Both the position numbers and the translations under genes were made by a program. This document shows, piece after piece, positions 1 to 8,711 of a stretch of DNA of 64,000 nucleotides. The notes under the pieces are model-generated. The model was not told where the DNA came from and ran no database searches. It saw nothing but the letters and a program-made list of their open reading frames with translations. Origin of the DNA: Galbibacter pacificus (GTDB lineage Bacteria; Bacteroidota; Bacteroidia; Flavobacteriales; Flavobacteriaceae); assembly GCF_029603155.1 (NCBI RefSeq), contig NZ_JAPMUA010000002.1, positions 310,001-374,000 of the forward strand, in the 5' to 3' direction. Numbering within the stretch: the first letter of the stretch is position 1; each line of letters starts with the position of its first letter.

Positions 1-81
1 TGATGTAGCAACGTACAGAACAAATTTACATTCTTTTTGCAAAAAACTATGTTAAACAGTATTAATCCGCAAAAAATACAA

Positions 82-846
82 TCAAAAGCCTTCAAAAACA
101 CCAAGTCCAAACAGGGCAAAGTCGTATTTAACAGGGTCTAAGGCGTCTAGTTTGCGTAAATTATTATCCAGTTCGGCCAGGGCCTTTGCATCGTTTTGTT
201 TTCTTTTTAGCAAGCCCAGTTTTCTGGCCACGTTGCCAGAATGTACGTCAAGCGGACAAGAAAGCAGGGCAGGGGAAATGTCTTTCCAGATCCCAAGGTC
301 AACGCCGCAATTATCGTTACGTACCATCCAACGTAAAAACATATTGATGCGTTTTGCCGAAGATCCTTTTAGCGGATTTGAAATATGCTTTTGGGTACGC
401 GGGAGGTGTTCCATTTCAAAAAAGACTTCTTTAAATTTGGCAATGGCTGGTTGCATGGAAGTGTTGGTGGCGTGTTCTTTAAAAAGAGTTTCCATTCCGC
501 CGCGGTTTAAATATATATGCTGAAGGCTTTTTACAAACTGAATAAAATCGTGCCCGTTAAAAGTGCGGTGCACAAAAGGCAAAAGGTTTTCTAATTGATT
601 TTCATGGTGCCCCATAACAAAATCGTAAGGGGAATTACCCATGAGTTTCATCATTTTATCGGCATTTTTAATAATGCTTTTTCGGTTTCCCCAAGCTATG
701 GTTGCGGCCAGAAAACCGGCTATCTCGATATCTTCCTTTTGCTTAAACTGATGCGGAACCTGAATGGGATCGGTTTCTATAAAACGTGGATGATTGTAAT
801 ATGCTACTCTCTCGTCGAGAAATTCTTTTAATTCGGATTTTTTCAA
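82..846 (-). CDS. TIGR02757 family protein
   Basis: A 254-residue cytosolic protein with no signal peptide or membrane segment. It resembles the Bacteroidota family TIGR02757, whose function is not established. The segment PLDVHSGNVARKLGLL (about residues 198-213) recalls the VDTHV..R...RLGL signature around the catalytic Asp of HhH-GPD DNA glycosylases. A DNA-repair role is therefore a reasonable guess, but only an inference. The ATG start is followed by a lysine-rich N-terminus and the length suits the family. The gene is divergent from recG across about 170 bp, which fits a loose repair neighbourhood. Confidence 0.8.
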   Translation of the reverse strand: MKKSELKEFLDERVAYYNHPRFIETDPIQVPHQFKQKEDIEIAGFLAATIAWGNRKSIIKNADKMMKLMGNSPYDFVMGHHENQLENLLPFVHRTFNGHDFIQFVKSLQHIYLNRGGMETLFKEHATNTSMQPAIAKFKEVFFEMEHLPRTQKHISNPLKGSSAKRINMFLRWMVRNDNCGVDLGIWKDISPALLSCPLDVHSGNVARKLGLLKRKQNDAKALAELDNNLRKLDALDPVKYDFALFGLGVFEGF

Positions 847-1019
847 ATGTACGATATTGATTTGCGACAGTACTTTTCTGCAAAGGTATTAACCAGAGCT
901 TCAATTATTAAATTGTAAGGTTGTTTTTTTCTTCCAAAGAAATTCATTTTACCATCCGGAAACGGCCAACGGATTTAAAAAACTTTTAAACTTTACAACT
1001 AACTCCTATCTTCGTGTTT

Positions 1020-3122
1020 ATGAATCCTAGTTTATTACAAACCCCAATCGATTATTTAAAAGGTGTTGGCCCCAACCGGGCCGATTTGCTCCGTAAAGAA
1101 CTTGGAATCCATACTTATCAAGATTTAATAAACTTATTTCCAAACCGTTATATAGATAAAACCCGGTATTATAAAATCAACGAGTTACAGCGAAACAATG
1201 CAGAAGTACAGATAATTGGCAAAATAACCCACATAAAAACCGTTGAACAACAAAAGGGAAAACGTCTTGTAGCCACTTTTATGGATGAAACGGGACAAAT
1301 GGAGCTGGTTTGGTTTCGTGGCCATAAATGGATACGCGAAAGCCTAAAAATAAACCAGCCGTATGTTATTTTTGGGAAGACCAATTGGTACAATGGCTTT
1401 TCCATGCCGCACCCGGAAATGGAATTGTTGGCAGATCATGAAAAAAGCCTCCGTACGGCCATGCAGCCCGTTTATCCTTCTACTGAAAAACTTACCAATA
1501 AAGGAATAACCAACAGGGTGGTAAATAAATTGATGCAACAGCTTTTTGTAGAAACAAACGGGAAATTTTACGAAACCCTTTCTGCCGAGCTTTTGGAAGA
1601 ACAAAAACTTATTTCAAAGAGCAAGGCATTGTTCAATATACATTTTCCACAAAGTCAGGAATTACTGTCGAAAGCACAATACCGCCTAAAATTTGAAGAA
1701 TTATTTTACATTCAGTTGCAACTTATTTCAAAGAATTTAAGCAGGAAAAGTAAAATAAAAGGTTTTAATTTCGATCAGGTCGGGACTTTGTTCAATACTT
1801 TTTATGCCGAGCACCTTCCTTTTGAGCTCACCAATGCCCAGAAAAGGGTAATAAAAGAAATACGCAACGATTTGGGGAGTAATGCACAGATGAACAGACT
1901 GTTACAGGGCGATGTGGGCTCTGGAAAAACCATTGTGGGGTTAATGACAATGCTATTGGCCATAGACAATGGGTTTCAGGCGTGTTTGGTGGCGCCCACC
2001 GAGATTTTGGCACAACAGCATTACAACGGTATTGAAGCTTTGGTTAAAGAACTTGGCGTAAACATAAAACTGCTTACCGGGTCGTCTAAAGCGTCCGAAA
2101 GGAAGGAAATTCATGATCAACTGGAAAATGGGGAACTACATATTTTAATTGGTACCCATGCAGTGCTTGAAGATAAGGTGCAGTTTAAAAACCTTGGACT
2201 GGCCATTATAGACGAGCAACACCGTTTTGGGGTGGCGCAACGGGCCAAACTTTGGCATAAAAACGCCATCCCGCCACATGTTTTGGTAATGACGGCCACG
2301 CCCATTCCGCGAACTTTGGCCATGAGCTTGTATGGCGATTTGGACATTTCGGTAATAGATGAGCTCCCGCCCGGGAGAAAATCCATAAAAACGGTACACC
2401 GCTACGATAGTAATCGCTTGAAAGTATTTAGGTTTATAAAGGATGAAATAAAAAAAGGGCGGCAAATCTACATTGTTTATCCTTTAATCCAGGAATCCGA
2501 AAAACTTGATTACAAAGATTTAATGGATGGTTATGCAAGTATTGAACGCGAGTTTCCAAAGCCAGAATACCAAATATCTATCGTGCACGGGCAAATGAAA
2601 TCCTCTGACAAAGATTATGAAATGGAACGTTTTGTAAAGGGCGAAACCCAAATTATGGTAGCCACAACAGTTATAGAAGTTGGGGTAAATGTGCCAAATG
2701 CCTCCGTTATGATAATAGAAAGTGCCGAAAGATTTGGCCTTTCGCAATTGCACCAGCTCCGTGGAAGGGTTGGGCGGGGGGCAGAACAGAGCTATTGTAT
2801 TTTAATGACCGGGCACAAATTGTCCAGCGATTCCAAAACAAGGCTCGAAACCATGGTGGGCACAAACGATGGTTTTCAAATAGCAGAAGTCGATTTGAAA
2901 CTCCGGGGACCCGGAGATTTGATGGGCACCCAGCAAAGTGGTGTGCTAAACCTAAAAATAGCCGACATTGTCAAGGATAACGATATTTTAAAAACAGCAC
3001 GGTACTATGCTGTAAAAACCTTGAAAGAAGATCAAAATTTAATGCTCGAAAAAAACAAAATCCTGCGCTATACATATCAGCAATTGGCAAAACACAAGAA
3101 TATTTGGAATTATATAAGTTAA
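1020..3122 (+). CDS. recG: ATP-dependent DNA helicase RecG
   Basis: Superfamily 2 helicase that remodels stalled replication forks and Holliday junctions in the cytoplasm. The 700-residue length is typical. An N-terminal wedge/OB region (about residues 1-250, with YLKGVGPNRADLL near the start) precedes Walker A GDVGSGKT near residue 296, the DEQH box (IIDEQHRFG) near residue 396, MTATPIPRTL (motif III) and QLRGRVGRG (motif VI) near residue 583. A GTG lies two codons upstream at 1014, but the ATG at 1020 starts the conserved MNPSLLQTPIDYLKGVG and is preferred. The gene is transcribed away from the TIGR02757 gene and followed by pheT. Confidence 0.97.
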   Translation: MNPSLLQTPIDYLKGVGPNRADLLRKELGIHTYQDLINLFPNRYIDKTRYYKINELQRNNAEVQIIGKITHIKTVEQQKGKRLVATFMDETGQMELVWFRGHKWIRESLKINQPYVIFGKTNWYNGFSMPHPEMELLADHEKSLRTAMQPVYPSTEKLTNKGITNRVVNKLMQQLFVETNGKFYETLSAELLEEQKLISKSKALFNIHFPQSQELLSKAQYRLKFEELFYIQLQLISKNLSRKSKIKGFNFDQVGTLFNTFYAEHLPFELTNAQKRVIKEIRNDLGSNAQMNRLLQGDVGSGKTIVGLMTMLLAIDNGFQACLVAPTEILAQQHYNGIEALVKELGVNIKLLTGSSKASERKEIHDQLENGELHILIGTHAVLEDKVQFKNLGLAIIDEQHRFGVAQRAKLWHKNAIPPHVLVMTATPIPRTLAMSLYGDLDISVIDELPPGRKSIKTVHRYDSNRLKVFRFIKDEIKKGRQIYIVYPLIQESEKLDYKDLMDGYASIEREFPKPEYQISIVHGQMKSSDKDYEMERFVKGETQIMVATTVIEVGVNVPNASVMIIESAERFGLSQLHQLRGRVGRGAEQSYCILMTGHKLSSDSKTRLETMVGTNDGFQIAEVDLKLRGPGDLMGTQQSGVLNLKIADIVKDNDILKTARYYAVKTLKEDQNLMLEKNKILRYTYQQLAKHKNIWNYIS

Positions 3123-3147
3123 GGTTATCTATTATAAAGCGGATTAT

Positions 3148-3155
3148 TATCTTTG
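3148..3155 (+). promoter_or_regulatory. candidate -7 promoter box upstream of pheT
   Basis: TATCTTTG matches the Bacteroidota -7 consensus TAnnTTTG. No clear TTTG -33 partner is seen. A start near 3162 would give a leader of about 150 nt before pheT, carrying the small ORF at 3182. Confidence 0.35.
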
Positions 3156-3181
3156 CACTTCAAATAAAATAACCTATTAAG

Positions 3182-3289
3182 ATGCAGAAGGGTATTTTAT
3201 GGATAAAGGGGGATTCTATAAGAAGCATCAAAAAAGCAAAAGGGCTTTATAAAATTCACCTAAACAGGAAGATTTACAAAACAAAGTAG
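3182..3289 (+). CDS. possible 35-residue basic small protein
   Basis: An ATG-to-TAG reading frame of 36 codons lies in the recG-pheT gap, 22 bp before the pheT start. The peptide is strongly basic (many Lys and Arg, ending in KIYKTK) and has two Ile/Leu-Trp patches. I do not recognise it. It has no Phe codons, so it cannot act as a classical phenylalanine attenuator peptide. It may be a real small protein, a translated leader or chance; only its position downstream of a candidate promoter supports it. Confidence 0.25.
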   Translation: MQKGILWIKGDSIRSIKKAKGLYKIHLNRKIYKTK

Positions 3290-3311
3290 GATTTAAAAAC
3301 AATAAGTACAG

Positions 3312-5738
3312 GTGAAAATATCTTATAATTGGTTAAAACAATTTATTCAACTTGATTGGGAAACAGATAAAACCGCAGAACTACTAACCGATCTTGGGCT
3401 GGAAGTTGAAGGAGTAGAGACTTTCGAGTCGGTTAAAGGCGGCCTTAAAGGTATTGTAGTTGGGCATGTGCTGGAATGCGAAAAGCATCCAAATGCCGAT
3501 CGTTTAAAGCTTACCAAAGTAGATATCGGTACCGGCGAACCTGTACAAATAGTTTGTGGGGCCCCCAATGTAGATAAAGGGCAAAAAGTACCCGTTGCCA
3601 CTATTGGCACTGTTTTGTATGATGAAAAAGGGGAACCTTGGGAAATAAAAAAAGGAAAGATTAGGGGAGAAGCTTCACATGGAATGATCTGTGCCGAAGA
3701 CGAATTGGGCCTTGGGAAAAGCCACGACGGGATTATGGTGCTCGATGAAACACTTGTTCCAGGAACGCCCTGCGCAGAAATATTCAATATAGAAACCGAT
3801 GCCGTGTTCGAGATCGGCCTTACCCCAAACCGCGCAGATGCCATGAGCCATCACGGGGTTGCACGCGACTTAAAGGCGGGGTTGTTGCAAAAGGATATCA
3901 ACATGGAGCTTATTACCCCATCGGTAAGTAGTTTTCATGTAGACAACCGTACCCTGCGTATGGATATCGATGTAAAAAACAAAGAATTGTGCCCGCGTTA
4001 TTGCGGGGTTACCATTTCGGGCATAAAAGTAGAAGAATCTCCAAGCTGGCTAAAAAACCGTTTAAAAGCCATTGGCATTACTCCAAAAAACAATATTGTA
4101 GATATTACCAATTATGTACTTCACGAACTTGGGCAGCCTTTGCACGCTTTTGATGGAAGTAAAATAAACGGCAATAAAATAATTGTGCAAACACTGGATA
4201 AAGGCACGAAATTTACTACGTTGGACGGTATTGAAAGAACATTGCACGAAGACGACCTTATGATTTGTGATGCAGAAAAACCGTTGTGCATTGCTGGGGT
4301 TTTTGGTGGCGAAAATTCTGGTGTAACCCAAAGCACCACCAATATATTTCTGGAAAGTGCCTATTTTAACCCTGTTTCCGTAAGAAAAACCGCAAAAAGA
4401 CACGGCTTAAATACCGATGCTTCTTTTAGGTTTGAAAGAGGAATCGATATCGGTTCAACACATTATGCATTGTTAAGGGCCGCACTTTTGATAAAGGAAA
4501 TTGCAGGCGGTACCATTTCAAGTGATGCTGAAGATTTTTATCCGAAGAAATTTGAAGATTTTCAGGTTTTTCTCACCTTCGAAAAGGTAAACAGCCTTAT
4601 CGGCCAAAACATTCCCACGGAAACCATCAAGTCAATTTTGAGTTCCCTGGAAATTAAGATCAACAATGTAACCGAAACTGGAATCGGGCTCACCATTCCT
4701 TCGTACCGTGTAGACGTTCAAAGGGAAGTAGATGTTATTGAGGAGATTTTACGTGTTTATGGATATAACAATATTGAATTCACCCAAAAATTAAACGCTT
4801 CCATTGCAGGGACATCAAAGTTTGAAGATTACAAGCTTCAAAACATAATAGGCAATCAATTGGCCTCTTTAGGATTTTACGAAATCCTTGCAAACTCGCT
4901 CACCACTCCAAAATATATGGAGCTAAGCAACGACAATAAAGCCGATTATAACGTTAATATGCTTAACCCGTTGAGCAACGACCTTTCTGTAATGAGGCAG
5001 TCCATGCTTTTTAGTGGACTGGAAGCCATAAGTTACAACATCAACAGAAAGAGCAACAGCCTAAAACTGTTTGAATTTGGTAAAACATATCATCAATTTG
5101 ACGGTAAAAGGGTTGAAAACAAACATTTAAGCATTCTTATTACGGGCAATCAAAATGGGGAAAGTTGGCGTCTGCAAAGCGAAAAAAGCGATTTTTTCTA
5201 TTTAAAAGGCATCATTAACCGGGTATTGGAACGTTTGGGATTACCATTGCCAAAGTCGGAACCCGTTACCTCCGATGTTTTTTCTGAAGGCCTGAACTAT
5301 AAAATAGGAAAAAGGAAGCTCGTTTCCTTTGGTATGATAAGCAACCGCATTTTAAAACATTTTGATATAAAACAGGAAGTTTTGTATGCCGATTTTGAGT
5401 GGGATGCCGTTATTGAACTGGCACAACAGCAACATATTTCCTTTACTGAAATAGCTAAATACCCAGAAGTAAAAAGGGATTTGGCGTTGTTGATCGACCA
5501 GAAAGTTAGCTTTGAAGAAATCTACAACATTGCCAAAAACAGCGAAAAGAAACTTTTAAAGGACATTAATTTGTTTGACGTATACCAAGGCGAGAAACTT
5601 CCGGAAGGAAAAAAATCGTATGCGGTGAGCTTTACCTTGCAGGACGACAACAAGACCTTGACAGACAAGCAAATTGATAAAGTAATGAAAAAGCTCCAAG
5701 GAAGTTTCGAACACCAATTGGGAGCTATATTAAGGTAA
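3312..5738 (+). CDS. pheT: phenylalanine--tRNA ligase subunit beta
   Basis: Beta chain of the alpha2-beta2 phenylalanyl-tRNA synthetase, which charges tRNA-Phe in the cytoplasm. At 808 residues it is full length. It opens with MKISYNWLKQF and has an EMAP/tRNA-binding domain (about residues 40-150), B3/B4 editing domain (residues 210-390, including HELGQPLHAFD), B5 domain, a catalytic-like core, and the C-terminal FDX-ACB anticodon-binding domain (KYPEVKRDLALLID). The start is GTG at 3312; no ATG gives the conserved N-terminus. pheS is not in the window, which is common in this group. A strong hairpin follows. Confidence 0.97.
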   Translation: MKISYNWLKQFIQLDWETDKTAELLTDLGLEVEGVETFESVKGGLKGIVVGHVLECEKHPNADRLKLTKVDIGTGEPVQIVCGAPNVDKGQKVPVATIGTVLYDEKGEPWEIKKGKIRGEASHGMICAEDELGLGKSHDGIMVLDETLVPGTPCAEIFNIETDAVFEIGLTPNRADAMSHHGVARDLKAGLLQKDINMELITPSVSSFHVDNRTLRMDIDVKNKELCPRYCGVTISGIKVEESPSWLKNRLKAIGITPKNNIVDITNYVLHELGQPLHAFDGSKINGNKIIVQTLDKGTKFTTLDGIERTLHEDDLMICDAEKPLCIAGVFGGENSGVTQSTTNIFLESAYFNPVSVRKTAKRHGLNTDASFRFERGIDIGSTHYALLRAALLIKEIAGGTISSDAEDFYPKKFEDFQVFLTFEKVNSLIGQNIPTETIKSILSSLEIKINNVTETGIGLTIPSYRVDVQREVDVIEEILRVYGYNNIEFTQKLNASIAGTSKFEDYKLQNIIGNQLASLGFYEILANSLTTPKYMELSNDNKADYNVNMLNPLSNDLSVMRQSMLFSGLEAISYNINRKSNSLKLFEFGKTYHQFDGKRVENKHLSILITGNQNGESWRLQSEKSDFFYLKGIINRVLERLGLPLPKSEPVTSDVFSEGLNYKIGKRKLVSFGMISNRILKHFDIKQEVLYADFEWDAVIELAQQQHISFTEIAKYPEVKRDLALLIDQKVSFEEIYNIAKNSEKKLLKDINLFDVYQGEKLPEGKKSYAVSFTLQDDNKTLTDKQIDKVMKKLQGSFEHQLGAILR

Positions 5739-5777
5739 AACCAACGCCTTAATTACAATAATAAAATTAAATTATAT

Positions 5778-5822
5778 GTCCGTTCTTGATTTTAATGTCG
5801 AGAACGGACACTTTTGTTTTTA
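5778..5822 (+). terminator. Rho-independent terminator after pheT
   Basis: A perfect 9-bp stem, GTCCGTTCT (5778-5786) with AGAACGGAC (5801-5809), has a 14-nt loop and is followed by a T-rich run. It lies between the convergent pheT and ABC ATPase genes and may serve both. Confidence 0.8.
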
Positions 5823-5833
5823 TGCAAGTAGTT

Positions 5834-6493
5834 TTAAATAATATTCCCATCGACCATGGTAAGCTTTCGGTCGGCCATATTTGCCAATTCTTCGTTGTGT
5901 GTTACAATTACAAACGTTTGCCCAAAAGTATCCCTTAGTTCAAAAAAGAGATTATGCAGTTTATCGGCACTTTCAGAGTCAAGGTTTCCGCTGGGTTCAT
6001 CGGCAAAAACAATAGACGGGTTGTTAATAAGTGCCCTTGCCACCGCCACACGCTGTTGTTCGCCACCTGAAAGTTCGTTTGGCTTATGGTTTACCCGGTG
6101 CGAAAGTCCAAGAAAATCCAACAGCTCATTAGCGCGTTTTTCGGCCTCTTTGGGCGGAGTGCTTTTTATAAAAGCAGGAATGCAAACATTTTCCAGGGCG
6201 GTAAATTCTGGTAATAACTGGTGAAATTGAAAAATAAAACCAATATGCTCATTTCTAAACTTGGCCAGCTCTTTATCGTTGAGCTTGCTGGTTTCGGTGT
6301 TGTTTATTAAAAGTTGCAGTGCTTTATTTTTATCGGCTTTGTCCAGAGTACCAAGGATTTGTAATAATGTGGTTTTCCCGGCACCCGAAGTGCCTACAAT
6401 GGAAATAATTTCCCCTTTACCTATGGTTAGGTCTACGCCCTTTAAAACCTCAAGAGAGCCAAATGTTTTATGGATACCGGTTGCTTTTATCAT
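5834..6493 (-). CDS. ABC transporter ATP-binding protein, LolD/MacB type
   Basis: A 219-residue ATPase subunit that would couple ATP hydrolysis to a membrane permease. Visible motifs are Walker A GTSGAGKTT near residue 35, the Q-loop region FQFHQLLPEFTALENV, signature LSGGEQQRVAVARAL near residue 141, Walker B IVFADEPSGNLD and the H-loop VTHNEELA. The LLPEFTALENV Q-loop and small size are typical of the LolD/MacB/FtsE group, many of which handle lipoproteins or envelope substrates. No permease gene is adjacent, so the partner and substrate are unknown. It converges with pheT. Confidence 0.9.
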   Translation of the reverse strand: MIKATGIHKTFGSLEVLKGVDLTIGKGEIISIVGTSGAGKTTLLQILGTLDKADKNKALQLLINNTETSKLNDKELAKFRNEHIGFIFQFHQLLPEFTALENVCIPAFIKSTPPKEAEKRANELLDFLGLSHRVNHKPNELSGGEQQRVAVARALINNPSIVFADEPSGNLDSESADKLHNLFFELRDTFGQTFVIVTHNEELANMADRKLTMVDGNII

Positions 6494-6660
6494 TCACTTA
6501 AATTATTGGAGTGCTAATTTACCCTCTTTTCCTTTTAAAAACAAAGTAACGCATTTTTATGGATGAATATTTATAAAGTTGGTGTTCGTAAAAATCAGCA
6601 ATAAACCGAAAATAATTTTTGTTTTAAATATATTTTCTATTTTTAGAAAAAATTATCATT

Positions 6661-7522
6661 GTGTATAGAAGTATCGTTTTGTGGTTACTTTGTGTATCAT
6701 TTTATTTAAATGGGCAAAGTTTCAATCACAGCAAGGCAATAGCATACAATGTAGCTGGAAGTTCTCTTTTTTGCGATGTTGGAGCTGCCATCAACAAAAA
6801 GAAAAACGAAAAATTAGGGCATGCCTTTTTGCGCGGTTTGTGGCAAGGGGCCATTGGCGGCACTGTAATTTATGGCAGTAAAAATATAATTCAAGGGTAC
6901 GCAAACACCGGGAGTCCGCTGTATGCATGGAGCAGTAAACTGGTAAATGCCGCGGAGACTTCCATTACCGAAAATGCAGCGTCCAACATTAATTTTTGGG
7001 AAAGATGGCATTTAAACATAGGTTTTGCCCGCTTTGAATACAACCTACACCCCAAAAAAGATAAACGAAACTTTTATTTTAAAGTGATGCCGTTTGCGCT
7101 TACTTCAACATTCATTGTAGCACAAAAGGGAAATTTTTGATTTTTTCAAATCTGTGGGAACGGGAAATTTGATATTTTCTAGCAAGAAAGGTGTTGAATT
7201 AGATTATTATGGTAGGGCTTATGCCGGGACATTAATTTATAATTCTACGATGCCTAATAGTTTGCTGAATGGTGTTATTGCACATGAAATCGTTCATATA
7301 TATCAAGTAGATGACTTTATTTCCGTTAATTCTTATATGGATAAATTAAACAATAATAGTAGGTTTTTTAACAGCAAAATTTTTGATTGGGTATACCTTG
7401 ATATTAACTCACTTATTACAGTGGGAGCTTACAGCTTGGAGGGGATAAACAAACAATGTTATTACGATAATTATTTTGAATGGGAGGCTAATTTATTTTC
7501 AGAGAGGGATATATGCGACTAA
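6661..7522 (+). pseudogene. frameshifted secreted HExxH protein
   Basis: Two adjacent reading frames appear to be one gene of about 285 codons. The first (GTG 6661 to TGA 7140) starts with a signal peptide (hydrophobic core, cut after NGQS) and ends in KGNF-stop. The second continues in the +1-shifted frame to 7522. Removing one T from the T5 run at 7134-7138 joins them as KGNFDFFKSVGTGNL. The second part has AHEIVHIYQ, an HExxH zinc-metallopeptidase-like motif, and a later EWEAN that could supply a third ligand. Either the gene is inactivated, or the homopolymer was misread. I do not recognise a named family. A GTG start is needed. Confidence 0.65.
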
Positions 7523-7679
7523 CCCATCAGCTATATGGTTAAAATTTAAAAGTCTATTTATTCAATTTAGCGTAGATTCCCCTGCAAGGTTTCTTCGTGA
7601 TTTTTAGCTATATTTTCATAAAAAATGGTATCTTTTATTTTTAAATGATTTTTTTTTTAACATCAATATTTTACCGTCA

Positions 7680-8276
7680 ATGGCATATAAAACTTTAGAG
7701 GAATACAATATAAAAGTAACCGACAGCGTGCGCGAACAATACAAAAACATTATAACTGATCTTGGTGAGGATATAGGGCGGGACGGATTGCTAAAAACCC
7801 CCGAACGGGCCGCCAAGGCCATGCAATTTTTAACACAGGGTTATCATCAAGATGCGGCCGAAATATTAAAAACAGCCATGTTCAAGGAAGATTACAACGA
7901 AATGGTTATTGTTAAGGATATAGAACTGTATTCGTTGTGCGAGCACCATATATTACCCTTTTTTGGCAAGGCGCACATAGCTTACATTCCCAATGGTTAT
8001 ATTGTAGGTTTAAGCAAATTGCCACGCATTGTAGACGTGTATGCCCGAAGGCTCCAGGTCCAAGAACGGCTTACGCATGATATCCTGGAATGCATAAACA
8101 ATACCTTGAAACCACAGGGGGTTGCGGTGGTTATTGAAGCTTCGCATATGTGCATGATGATGCGCGGGGTGCAAAAACAAAATTCGGTTACCACCACTTC
8201 GGGATTTAGGGGCCAGTTTGAGAAAATAGAGACCCGGAATGAGTTTTTAAAGTTAATAAGCGCTGACTTAGGATAA
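7680..8276 (+). CDS. folE: GTP cyclohydrolase I
   Basis: Catalyses GTP to 7,8-dihydroneopterin triphosphate, the first step of folate synthesis, in the cytoplasm as a homodecamer. The 198-residue length is usual. Zinc ligands are visible in YSLCEHH (Cys about residue 87, His about 90) and SHMCMMMRG (Cys near 158). Other family motifs are FFGKAHIAYIP, LSKLPRIVDVYARRLQVQERLT and the C-terminal VTTTSGFRGQF. The N-terminus contains LLKTPERAAKAM. The ATG at 7680 fits the family start. It sits alone between the broken HExxH gene and a small membrane protein. Confidence 0.97.
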   Translation: MAYKTLEEYNIKVTDSVREQYKNIITDLGEDIGRDGLLKTPERAAKAMQFLTQGYHQDAAEILKTAMFKEDYNEMVIVKDIELYSLCEHHILPFFGKAHIAYIPNGYIVGLSKLPRIVDVYARRLQVQERLTHDILECINNTLKPQGVAVVIEASHMCMMMRGVQKQNSVTTTSGFRGQFEKIETRNEFLKLISADLG

Positions 8277-8333
8277 TATTCTGGCACTTTTATTGTTACT
8301 ATTTATACATATGTATTTTAAATTATAACAGCT

Positions 8334-8621
8334 ATGAAAGACAATAAGTACAAAAAATTATTTTTAGGACTTTTATTTGATGCCATCGGGATGCTTTCGT
8401 TTGCAATTCCCGGCATCGGGGAATTTTCAGATATTATCTGGGCACCCATTTCCGGTTGGTTAATGACACGGATGTACAAAGGCCGGATAGGGCAATCGGC
8501 AGGGGCGATTACCTTTATAGAGGAGCTGGTACCGGGTATGGACATTATTCCTACATTTACCCTTACTTGGCTATATACTTATGTAATTAAAAGGAAAGAG
8601 GCAAAAGTAGTGACTTCATAA
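8334..8621 (+). CDS. small conserved membrane protein, function unknown
   Basis: A 95-residue protein with two or three hydrophobic stretches (LFLGLLFDAIGMLSFAIPGIG, a middle amphipathic segment, and DIIPTFTLTWLYTYVI), probably an inner-membrane protein. Similar short proteins occur in flavobacteria without an assigned function; I cannot name a domain. It follows folE by 57 bp in the same direction and may share its transcript. A hairpin terminator comes directly after it. Confidence 0.7.
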   Translation: MKDNKYKKLFLGLLFDAIGMLSFAIPGIGEFSDIIWAPISGWLMTRMYKGRIGQSAGAITFIEELVPGMDIIPTFTLTWLYTYVIKRKEAKVVTS

Positions 8622-8628
8622 AAAAATT

Positions 8629-8662
8629 AAACCCCGCTAAATAAATATATTTTGCGGGGTTT
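8629..8662 (+). terminator. terminator between converging genes
   Basis: A perfect 9-bp stem, AAACCCCGC (8629-8637) with GCGGGGTTT (8654-8662), and a 16-nt AT loop. It sits between the small membrane protein (+) and the TonB receptor (-). The stem ends in A and T runs on both sides, so it can work in both directions. Confidence 0.75.
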
Positions 8663-8711
8663 ATATATAGGTTAGGGGGATTTACCATCCTATATATAAA
8701 AGAAGTTTATA

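Noticed and set aside
3156..3311. Phenylalanine attenuator ahead of pheT
   Set aside because: The leader peptide has no Phe codons and I see no terminator/antiterminator pair.
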